Assembly: GCA_020747065.1 (NCBI GenBank)
Contig: JAGMVK010000001.1
Span: 3,224,001-3,288,000, forward strand
DNA length: 64,000 nt
Direction of reading: 5' to 3'
Source: Cadophora sp. MPI-SDFR-AT-0126
Lineage: Eukaryota > Ascomycota > Leotiomycetes > Helotiales > Ploettnerulaceae
In this document: one piece after another, positions 47,800 to 57,345 of the stretch
Layout: each line of letters begins with the position of its first letter
Numbering within the stretch: position 1 is the first letter of the stretch
Made by a program: the position numbers and the translations under genes
The notes under the pieces: generated by a model
What the model was told of the DNA's origin: nothing
What the model saw: the letters and a program-made list of their open reading frames with translations, nothing else
Databases searched by the model: none

Positions 47800-48127
47800 C
47801 CTATCCCCCGCAAGATGCACGCTATGACAGATCAAGTCGTTCTCCGGACAGGAACTGTTTACTCGAACGACGGCTGCGATCTACGCAGACCAGCGCGTGA
47901 GATTGACCACCGTTGTCCCTGGTCTCATTGATACGCCATTGGTACGAGTGCTAGCAGACAAATATGCAGGACCTGATTATAAAGGATACCGCAAAGTTCG
48001 TGATGCGCAAGTCCCAGCAGGTAAAATGGGTAGTGCGTGGTACATCGCGCTTGCGGTCTGGTTCCTAGCTCGTGCGGAAGCGAATTATACCACAGGGACG
48101 GAAACCGTTGTCGATGGTGGGTGCTGT
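47800..48127 (+). pseudogene. Relic of a short-chain dehydrogenase/reductase
   Basis: From 47868 a frame reads TAAIYADQRVRLTTVVPGLI, followed by DTPLVRVLADKYAGPDYKG, VPAGKMGSAWYIALAVWFL and NYTTGTETVVDGGC. This matches the last ~80 residues of classical SDRs (NxVxPGxxxTP to the TGxxxxVDGG end). The Rossmann TGxxxGxG start and the SxYxxxK catalytic site are absent. Substitutions such as AWYIALAVWFLARAE for the usual AWDxAxAxxFLASDE suggest decay. It lies 240 bp after UTP15. Whether the piece is transcribed is unknown. Confidence 0.7.
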
Positions 48128-48934
48128 CCGGACTTGAACACATTTCAATGTGAAATAGAAATGATTTTCAGCCCTTGTTCACTTCCCTGTCTTGAACTCA
48201 CGAGACAACCTAGACCGTTCCAAAAGCAGAATCATCAGACTTATGTATTCCACTTTCTCGATTTCTGTGTGATGTTGGAACCCCTATGTGGGAAAGCGAA
48301 GCTTACTTGCACCGGATGCATATCTTATCACCAAAAGATCAGCATTGAAAATCCCATTATCTTAGTGGTCGCGAAGAGTTGGAAATAAATAAATGCTTCG
48401 CTTAAGGTACCTGATGAAGAACCGTCCCCACCAGTTTTCCTTACTCTCAATCATGATTAAAAAAAAAAAAAAAAAGAAACAAAGCTTCAAGTTTCACATA
48501 TTGACTCATCTCACATAAAGTAATGTAAACCCCACACCAGAATTATCTTCACTGACAACGTTCAATTTCTCAGGAGACAATTTCTAAGCTATTGTCGAAT
48601 TGAAGCTGGACCGGAACTTGTCTGTGTCAAGTTGTCGAGCGGAAATCTAAAAGCACATCTATCAAGATAATTTTAATGTGTGAGATTTCAGAAACTCCCA
48701 GTGAATCTTCTGACCTAACTCATTTGAATAAAGGAATCGAGGACTCTTCTAGTATCACCTCGCGTCACATCCTCTGTTCTAGTGTTGATTGGCTTCATTC
48801 ACACTGTGGTACCCTTTAATCCACCCAGGTTGGTGAAATTAGCTTGCCTCTCAAGCCCAGAGGCACGGAGACCGCCCAGAGCCACCGCCCAAACGCTCGT
48901 TTATGTTTCCGAGGACCCAAGTACTTGACTTATA
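48128..48934. other. Intergenic with a 17-base poly-A run
   Basis: No gene. An A17 tract at 48459-48475 is the longest mononucleotide run I noticed and could mark a retroposed end or a simple slippage run; no coding retrocopy lies directly upstream. Confidence 0.5.
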
Positions 48935-50249
48935 CTACTGAAGATCTCTTCGTCTCTGTTCGGGAATGAAGTCATTGATATCCAGCCCGCAGAGCGACTT
49001 TTTTATGTTGACCATTGAATCGGAGAGTGATCTATCTACGTCGTGTGTGTCCAAAATGTCGGTGACACAGGTCTGAGCACAGAGAGTATCGATGTAGATA
49101 TTTCGAATGGGGGTGGCAAGAGCTTCGAAACTGAAGTCATAGAGCGACTGCTTTGGCCTTGGCCAAATGTTTGCTTGTCTAGCTCCTCTTACAAGGCAAC
49201 CCAATACTAACGCATCACAGGTGCTGCGATGCGTGTCACTCACCGCCTTACCTCCCTTCGGGTTGGTCGAAGAACTACACTGAATATCGTCACCGCTGTA
49301 GTCATCGATCAGCTTGTAGATGGCGTCGATGGCCTTGGTGATCGCAGCACTTCGGTGGGCGCGAATGGCATCTATCTAGCTTCAACCTCTTGATCCATAA
49401 AAAGCTACGGATTACATACCTAAAACCACCGGTGGGATCGGTAGACCTTCCGCGTACTCCTGACGTAAGTCGGACTCAGATGGATGGCCATCCGCGACAT
49501 ATTCTGGGTCATCTTCTCCTTTGAGCATCATAAGCTGTGTCATGCTCTTGAATAGCGACGCGTCTTGGAATACCCAGCTTATCCACAGCCATCGTAGCGC
49601 ACTCGAGTGCCAGTATTTGTTCTGCAAATTCTCCCCTCGGGTAGAATCTCGTAACCAGGTGTCAGAAAAGAGCTCAGTGACCTCGTGCAATTGATAATAA
49701 TCTATCAGCTTTGCAAGCTCAGAGGGCAAATCGCTTTCGAAGTCTATTTTGCGAGGTACCTGCCGAGTTCGTCCATAGATGATGTTCAGTAGGATGACCA
49801 TCGCATCTGGATCATCATCTAGGAGAGGTATAGCCACGGATTGTGCCGTCCTAAGACTTGTCCCCTCTTGGAAGTCCGGACCAAAACATTCTGCGAAAGA
49901 CAGGCGAAGCTGAGGATAAAATCTTCGAGCTAGCACGCATTTGTACGTCCGTAACGACATGCAGTCTGCTGGTCGAGGGAGAGCGAATTCGATCGTCCTC
50001 TGTTGCTCTGATGTAGCCTGGTAGTTCGGTATTGATGTCGACTTCCATGTGCTCGACAGGTTCAGGGATAATCATGTCGGCGTATGAGGAGATTGTCAGC
50101 TCGGTGTTCCCAAGTTCGATATCGTCTTCTTTTGCGGTTTCGTTCTTCAAAGTCGAGCGCGTCAAAATGAATAAGACATCGCCTTCGACGTCAAAGACGT
50201 GCAGCTCAGCGGCAGGAGGTGGCCAAGAGGTAGGCCAGTTCGAAGCCAT
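48935..50249 (-). CDS. BTB/POZ-domain protein, array member 6, with apparent frameshift
   Basis: Exon 1 is 50249-49420 and exon 2 is 49371-48935. The N-terminus carries ELHVFDVEGDVLFILT and a long acidic linker. The BTB fold starts VQMRASSKILSSASPVFRRM, then the frame runs to a stop. A second frame picks up at once with FGPDFQEGTSLRTAQSVAIP, LLDDDPDAMVILLNII, LIDYYQLHE, LRWLWISWVFQDASLF and LPIPPVVLG before the conserved phase-1 intron (48 nt). The switch is explained by one extra base in the AAAA run at 49883-49886 (plus strand). With it removed, exon 1 has the right phase for the intron. Exon 2 encodes DAIRAHRSAAITKAI, CDALVLGCLVRGA, and GLDINDF near the end. So it is either a recently broken gene or an assembly error; otherwise the locus looks intact (about 421 aa). 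Confidence 0.75.
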
Positions 50250-50910
50250 CGCTGCAGATGCAGAGGAAGCTCAATTCTGGATCACTGACCGGAGATGAGG
50301 AAGATCTGGAAGGGGTTCGATAATTTGGTAGGATCTGTGGCAATATAACTTTCTCGCTTGATCTTCGAATTCAACTTCACGCGAGCGATTATGTTGACAC
50401 TTTAAGGTGAATACTTGCTGGAACGACAGTAAAGTTTGAAGCCGCAAAAGTCAACATCAAATTTGTTTACAATGAAGAGGGAGAGTAAAATACAGGGGCG
50501 ACTAGCGAGCGGCGCTAGTCCCGCAAAATCCTAGTTTGATATCGAAGTTATTTAGTTTCTTTACTGTCTTTATTTCTCTAGTTAGATTCTCTATTGGTAC
50601 ATATGAATTCCAAGCGAAGTCAACGTGCGAGTTCCCAAGGCTCTTTTCAATATCTTCTGTCCCATTTCCATGTTCCGCGACCTTTATTTCTCAGTGGCTC
50701 CCTCATCTGATCCCAGCTTTCCCCACCAGCAAGGTACTCAAGCGGCGAAGCGAGGTGATGCTGACAGGAGGCTGACTTCGACTTCGACGTCTTGCTATAT
50801 CCGAGTCCGACTTCCCTCGCACCTAGTTACTCAAAAAACCGAACCCCGTCATCAACTTCATCAGCCCAACTCTGAACAATACTCAATTGAGAACCCTGGG
50901 CAGCTTCACA
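50250..50910. promoter_or_regulatory. Divergent intergenic region (BTB 6 / epoxide hydrolase)
   Basis: About 660 bp between divergent starts. It contains a perfect 8-bp inverted repeat, GACTAGCG-AGCGG-CGCTAGTC, at 50500-50520, a plausible dimer site, though unproven. CT-rich leader sequence precedes the hydrolase ATG. Confidence 0.45.
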
Positions 50911-52669
50911 ATGACAGAACCAACCCCCTTCAAGATATCCGTCTCCGACGACCTCCTCTCCTTCATAACCCAACGCGTATCCACAGCTCGTCTCCCCCCA
51001 GGAATCAACCTCTCCGCTTCCGAAGAATGGTCACACGGCGTCCCAACACCCATAATGTCTCAATTACAACAATACTGGGTGAAGAAATACGACTGGCGAG
51101 CCGTCGAAGCCAGAATCAATTCTCATCTTAAGATGTTCACTCTCCCCATTAATCATGAGGGCGAAGATCTCACGATACATTTTGTGCATCATCGATCGTC
51201 ACGTGAAGGCGCTATTCCTCTGCTGTTCCAGCATGGCTGGCCGGGGAACTTCTTGGAGGTTGAGAAGATTATCGATGAGCTGGTGGAGCCGAAGGAGGAA
51301 GGGAGGCAGGCGTATCATGTTGTTGCACCGAGCTTGCCGGGATTCGTGTTCTCGGATATGTCGAAGAGAGCGGATTTTGGGCTGAGTGATATTGCTCATA
51401 TCGATCATAAGTTGATGACTGCTCTGGGATATGAGACATATATGGTATGCACAACTTCAATGCTCTGTAATCCTGAATGGTGTTGGTGGCATTGGGCTAA
51501 TTGTGTCTACAATCTTCTCAATGTTTGCTGTACTGACTCAGAAACAGGGACAGGGCGGAGACTGGGGCTCATTCGTAGTCCGTATTATGGGAATATTATA
51601 CCCAGAGCACTGTGTAGCCGTGCACATCAACATGGTGATCTCCGGCCCGCCTTCATGGAAAAGTCCTCTCACACTTATACGGTTCATCGCCTGGGCCATA
51701 TGGCAGGATAAGTCGAAAGATGGAAGTCTGCTGGGAAGAATGATGTGGTGGCAGAAGGATGAACAGGGTAAGTGATCCTAAATCTAATGTTCTTTTTGAC
51801 TATCAAGAGAATTGAAACCGTCCACGCCTGATTTGCGTCCTGGTGAGATGCTTTATTGAGGGATTGATACTTATGTGACACAATCCAGGGTACCTCGAAA
51901 TCCAAGGCACAAAAGCTCAAACGCTCGCCTACGCCCTGGTCGACTCCCCAATGGGTATGCTCGCCTGGATCAGAGACAAAGTCGAGCACTTAGTCGACGA
52001 TGACTTCACCTGGGAAGAAGAAGAGATCATCACTTGGGCAATGGTACTAACCCTCTCTCTTCACCTTCTCACACTCTCAATGCATCGTAGCACATCTCCT
52101 ATTTCTGCTTCCTTTCCATTTCTATCCAAATACAAGTAAGACCCGAGCTAACTCCCCCATTCCCAACACAGCTCTACCTCATCCCCGGCACAGCCGGCCA
52201 TTCCTCAATCTACAAAAATGCCAAAGAACCACTCCTCACCGCCCAAAAACCATACATGACAGCCCTCCTCCCAAAAAGCGTCGATTTCGGCGCTTCGATA
52301 TTCCCAAAAGGTACATTCCTTCCCCTTTCCTACTCATCCCTCTCCCTTCCAACCACCCCTCCAACCACCCTTCCAACCTCCCCTCCCCTCCCCTCCCCTC
52401 CCCTCTCCCTCCCCATTCCCCTACACACCCACCCTCCAAACTAACAACCCCTCCCCACCCCCTCAGACGTCCTCAACATCCCCCACTTCTGGGCCTCATC
52501 CACCGTCTCCCCCAACATAATCTTCTGGCGCACCCACGATAAAGGCGGCCATTTCCCCAGTATCGAGAAACCGACAGAGCTTATTAGTGATATCCGAGAT
52601 TTCACGGCTGTGGTGGATTTAGATAGGAGGGTGAGGTTGTTTAGGGCGGGGAGGGGGGTGGAGATGTGA
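50911..52669 (+). CDS. Epoxide hydrolase (alpha/beta hydrolase with EHN domain)
   Basis: Microsomal-type epoxide hydrolase converting epoxides to vicinal diols, probably for detoxification or metabolite processing. Five exons: 50911-51444, 51548-51767, 51889-52043, 52172-52310 and 52467-52669, all in phase, 416 aa. The N-terminal EHN domain begins FKISVSDDLLSFITQRV. The oxyanion motif HGWPG is at about residue 108. The nucleophile Asp lies in GQGGDWGSF (about D183), formed exactly by intron 1 removal. The catalytic His lies in THDKGGHFPSIEKP (about H378). Cap and core spacing are normal, so it looks active. Introns are 103, 121, 128 and 156 nt, longer than elsewhere; the last is almost pure pyrimidine. 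It converges with the F-box-like gene 255 bp downstream. It has no signal peptide. Confidence 0.93.
52330..52466 (+). repeat. Polypyrimidine tract within epoxide hydrolase intron 4
   Basis: A C/T-rich stretch with few purines includes tandem CCCCT units (about 52376-52410). It lies in the intron just before the last exon and ends at the CCTCAG acceptor. Confidence 0.7.
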
Positions 52670-52924
52670 AGGGGATTGTTCGAGGGCGTTTCTCGATTTA
52701 CTTGTTACAATTTTGCAGGAGTTAGTGATGATGAAATGTACGTGACAGTCGAAACTTTTGATCTTGTTTCCTATGATGCATATTATGGTTCTGAGACGTA
52801 CTACTGTCGTTGCTGTACTCCCTGTTTTCAATATTCGCTTAGATCTCATGCAGACCTCCTTTCCCATCAAATCATTCTCCCAACCCATATCACCAGCCCA
52901 TTCCGAACGCCATTCTCTCCCATC

Positions 52925-54395
52925 CTATTCCACAACATCCTTAGCACCAGGCACAACCCTCCAACACCAACCACACCAGCTCCTCGCTCGCCCATCCTGC
53001 TCCCTAACCAGATACCTGCCCGCATCCTTCTCATCCCCCCACTCAGGCACACACGCCCCAACCTTCACCATCCGAACCAACTTCTTCTTCACCACACCCC
53101 CAATCCCCTCAATCTCATGCCGCGCATACCCCGGGCCCATCTGTCCGCTCCTCTCACTATGAATACTACCATTCGCACTCCCAGGACTCGAAGCAGGCGA
53201 TTCAGCGCGGCTGTTACTGTCAATCTCACGTGCGTCTTCGGCATCACAGTCAATTTCTGATTCGACTTCCCGAGCAGCGATGCACTCTCCTCCACGGCCG
53301 CACGGGACGCCACGATTACCCTCGCCGATCCCGACGCCGAGACCACCGAGGGAGGGGAGGTAGCGAGTACGCCATTTCCAGATACTTTCGTATTCGTTGT
53401 CGGCGCTGCGGAGGCTGCGGCCGCATGATTGGCAGAGCCAGACGCCTTCCGTGGGACAGGCGCAGATTTTCTGCTTGAGCGTTTCGGTAGCCAGGGTTGA
53501 TGATGCGCAAGGCGGCTCTTGTGCTGGGGTGGGCGTGTTAAGGCCTGAGATGAGGGAGGAAAGTGGAGCTTTAGAGCATGCTTTGCAGATGCGGCGGTGC
53601 CGATGACGGAGGAGGATTGGTGCCGGGGGCTTGATCGTGCAATTCTGTAACTTGTTAGTCTTCGATCCTCGCACCATTCTTACCTCGGATACTTGTTGAT
53701 TCTTTGGGAGATGACGGAGAGAAGGGAAGAAACATACTCTGCAAACAATCTTTGAACACCTCCTACATTCCCCCACCATATCCCTAGCGCAATCCCCGAA
53801 CTTTCCAGCTCCAGAACCGATTGAGCCACCTTCAACAAAATACCAATCCGCAGCTCTGGCTCGATAGCGAAAGGTGTGTTCAGGGTCGAGCTCTACGTCC
53901 TCATTATCGCAGTGTAGAGTAGATGATATGAGTTTGGTGCGGAACTGGAGCAGGTTGGCGCGAACTTGACGGCAGGTAGAGGATAGGGCATCGAGAGTGT
54001 TAAGATCGATATGTGATGCAATGGACATTATGATTCTGTGTAAGTAGAACATTAGCATTGTTCCATTGTCCGATTTAAAGTTGTGACACTAAGCTACTAA
54101 CAGACTTATTCAAGGAAATAAGAATGGCGATAACTCACGGATAACAACCCAAAGCCTCAGTAATGGGCAGATTCTTATTCGGATTCTCCCTCTCTTGTGG
54201 CTCCCCTTGACCTCCAGATCCCACACTCCGATTCCCATTTCCCCTCCCAGACTCCATCACCGACCCAGAATTAACATCCAAACGCCTCAAAACGCCCGCA
54301 TATCCATTATCATGATGTGCCATCCAATGCGCCGCGTTCCCAGTTCCCAACTCCGGAGGCTCAGCTTCATCTTCGAGATCTAGGAAGACGACCAT
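52925..54395 (-). CDS. F-box-like protein with Cys-rich putative zinc-binding region
   Basis: Exons 54395-54139, 54035-53738 and 53644-52925 join in phase to 424 aa. Joining exons 1 and 2 restores an F-box-like segment, LPITEALGCYP plus IIMSIASHIDLNTLDALSST, so I start at MVVFLDLEDE (54395) rather than at the internal Met codons. Intron 2 is 93 nt, stop-free and a multiple of three, but removing it forms CRRCSKIVCRNCTIKPP, a tidy paired-cysteine motif. It continues HRRICKACSKAP, then KICACPTEGVWLCQSCGRSL, CGRGGEC and the closing WCGWCWRVVPG. This spacing suggests two or more zinc sites. Possible role: an SCF substrate adaptor, by inference from the F-box only. The middle is Ser/Glu-rich and disordered. 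Confidence 0.8.
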
Positions 54396-55318
54396 GTTGT
54401 TGGTGAGACGGTGACAGCTGAGATAGTGGCGGAATGACGGCTGCTGAAAGATACGGAGTCGAAGAACAAACCAGAAGAGGAAATGAGGAACGAGAGGACT
54501 GGATTGGAGGGCCCATTGAAGCTGCAAGCAGCATGGATTCAATGGAAAAGTTAAGAAATGAAAATGAAGAGAAGAAGAGAGAGGGGAGACAAGAGAGGAG
54601 GAGTATTGACGTCGCGATGTTAAGGTTAGGTTAGGAAGGTGATGCGGGAACCGAAGCGTGCAGGTGGCTGGATCCACTTTTGCGGGGTCTGCTGATAGCT
54701 GAGGGGTTCGAGGGCGGGACTGTTTTGGTGTGTTACATAACACGACGCGCACGTTATGAAGGTGAGGATGGGGTGATTGTGATATTGAGTGTACGATAGG
54801 TAAATACCTCACGCTTGTAGCGGAATTCGTTTAGTTGTGGATCCTTGTGAGAGGTATTCCTGGTTTATTTGTAGCAGGATCACTTTTGGTGGATACCTCC
54901 AGTCTTGGCTCGATGGAACAACCTTCACTAGGGCAATCTGATAACGAGGAATGGGCCCCGGGAATAGCTAAGGGTTTAAAACAAGACTATGTGCTCCTTG
55001 ACTCATGACCCTTGGAGAGTGTGGTGTTGTAAAGACTAGTTGGAAAAAAGAAGGATCAAGATATCGTTATCGAAAGCTGAATGGCGTACATTAGAATGTT
55101 GATAAAGTGTGTTCTCGACCTTGGCCAGTTGTAAGCACTAACTTACTACTTATTGGCCCTAAGTCACGACTTACTCTGGGGATGTGTAATACGGAGATTT
55201 GGCTTGAGTGTGCTTGCAACGCTTGTATCAGGGCTTAGTCGTGGAGTTTGAAGCTCAAGGCAGCTAATCGAGGGCACTTCTTCGTGTCATTCGAACCATT
55301 TGAATTTGAGTTCGAGCG
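54396..55318. other. Intergenic region
   Basis: About 920 bp: the promoter of the F-box-like gene and the 3' flank of the molybdate transporter. The long minus-strand frame reaching 54812 is continuous with exon 1 of the F-box-like gene but upstream of its first plausible ATG. No separate gene. Confidence 0.5.
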
Positions 55319-56756
55319 CTAGGTCTCCACCAGCAGCTGTTCCTCCTCTTCCTCAATAGTCGTAGATTGTCTGTTCCTCCTCGATCGTCTATCCCCCTGC
55401 CTGACCCGCCGACTCTCCCATTCGACCCATAATTTCGGAGCCTGATTGAAGGAGTGGCATAACATGCCAGCAATAAATCCAACACCATCATTCTTGAAAG
55501 CCAAAAGAAATCCAACCGTCATAAACATGACTGTCCATCTTTCCTTTCTCTCTTCATCTGAGAGCGCCCGTTGATGTTTCAGCCCCTCTCGTTCAGAATC
55601 TTCGCCATGCGCATCTGAAGCTTCCCATAGATCTCTTGCGCCGTAATTCAGACTCTCTCCAACTTTGGCCAGTTCCAGGCCAGCAGCCAAAACCATGATA
55701 CCCAATAGACTCTTCGGATATTCTCGCAAAAGTCCGATAAGGCTCTCGCCAAACAAGAGTCCTAATACAATTTTGAAAGATCCAAGCAGAATAATGCTCG
55801 CACCACTTCGAGCACCAAATCGATACTGTGCTGCCAGCCCACCGGATCCGTGACAGACTGGCATGGCACCGAACCAACCACCAATAAGATTCATCACAGC
55901 GACGCTGATACCAATCTCAGTAACTCCAGGAGTAGGGATATTAGGTAGGAGATCGGCGGAAAGATAGGTGACAGCAATGACCGAGTTCAAAGTCGTGAGA
56001 GGAATTTGGCCAAGACCTGCATCCAAAGCACCTGTCTTGAATGATGTCCAAGACGGCACGAATGTTGTTGGATGCCAAACCGTGAACGACGGAAAGTTTG
56101 GTGCTCCAGTGGTGAAGAGTGAGAGTACCAGGCCAAGAATGAAAATTATGAGAGCATATGGCACCTTGTGCATTTTCTGTGTGGTAAGTAGAGCAATGAA
56201 AGCGAAAAATGCCCAAATTAGATTATCTTCGGCATTCGGTGTTGTCCATCCAAGTGGTTGAAGAAGACTGCTACCAGCAGATAATACGAGCGAGAGACCA
56301 GCTCCAACTTGAATGCCTTTGACAACAGGGGTAGGTATTACTCGCGTAAACCATCTGAGTAGGCCAGTGACACTGAATAGAAAGACAAAGCCGGAAGTAG
56401 TGAATCCTGCAGAGATTGTTTCCTCAACGGAAAATTTCCTGGCGAGAGCAACTGCAGCTATTGCCTGTTTCTATATCAGTCCCTCTGATCACTTGATGTG
56501 AGCATCATGAAGACCAAATTACCTTCATAGGCTGCACTGGTAGTGGTATGCCAAAAGCAACACCAGTAAAGATATTCCACAGACCTGAGAATACCAGGGT
56601 CGTAGAGAGCGATATCGAATTGTTGACAGCTAGGGCTATCATGAGTGGGAGGAGTGTTCCAAGATCTCCTAAAGACCCGGAAATTTCGGAAAGAGGAGAC
56701 TTGCGAAATGTAGCAACATTATTGACGTGCAAACGATGAATATTTGTGAAGGTCAT
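55319..56756 (-). CDS. Molybdate transporter, MOT1 type (SulP-like, PF16983)
   Basis: High-affinity molybdate uptake protein supplying the molybdenum cofactor, for example for nitrate reductase. Exons 56756-56523 and 56464-55319 give 459 aa. Both diagnostic MOT1 blocks are present: SEISGSLGDLGTLLPLMIAL near the N-terminus and MPVCHGSGGLAAQYRFGARS in the second half. PLPVQPMK joins AIAAVALARKF across the 58-nt intron, as in relatives. About ten hydrophobic helices; no STAS domain, which separates it from true sulfate permeases. The C-terminus is hydrophilic and Glu/Arg-rich. I leave the symbol blank because MOT1 names a different gene in yeast. It is divergent from MRC1 with 589 bp between starts. 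Confidence 0.93.
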
Positions 56757-57345
56757 TTTCTTTGGAAGTTATTTCGACGTATTTAGGCCGTGAGCAAACC
56801 ACGCAGAGGCATCAGGCATGAGGGCAGAAGTGGGAGGAGTCGAGTGGATATGAGATAAATTTTGACAATCACGATGACGTCGATGGATGATTCCAGTCTC
56901 TGTAAGGAGAAATCAATATAGGGAAGAGAAGAGAGGGAGAAAACCACATAGAAAGGCAGAAGGGAAGATTGCGCCCAAATAGGACTTTATAGGATTATTC
57001 AGAGTGATGACTGGGCATCGACGGTCATGGGAACCGGAGATATTCATGACACTTGACTCGGGCCCGAGAAGCTTGAAGTGGGGACAGCGGCGGATCGACC
57101 CGCAAATCAGTCGCGTCGCGTTCGACGCGCTCTGAGTGCCAGCAAAAGTATCCAAGCTCCACATCCACATCTTCCAGCTTACACTTCCACGTCCAATTGA
57201 GCTTTTCAACCTCGTTCCTCCTCATCCTTCATAATTCTCCTTCAATCATGAACACATTCTCCATATGAGTATTTGATATTTCTTCTAGAGAGTCTACATC
57301 ACTTCACAGCATACATTCTACGACGTAATATCAACCATACTTGCA
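56757..57345. promoter_or_regulatory. Shared promoter of molybdate transporter and MRC1
   Basis: 589-bp divergent promoter. Three MluI-box-like cores (ACGCG) are packed into 57111-57130: TCGCGT twice, overlapping, and ACGCGC once, about 220 bp before the MRC1 start. Such boxes bind the G1/S factor MBF in yeasts, which fits a replication-checkpoint gene. Confidence 0.5.

Noticed and set aside
30480..50249. EF-hand or dockerin-like calcium loop in the DPDGD motif of the BTB proteins
   Set aside because: Copies 4 and 6 replace a key acidic position (DPAGD, DVEGD) and the rest of a calcium loop is absent.
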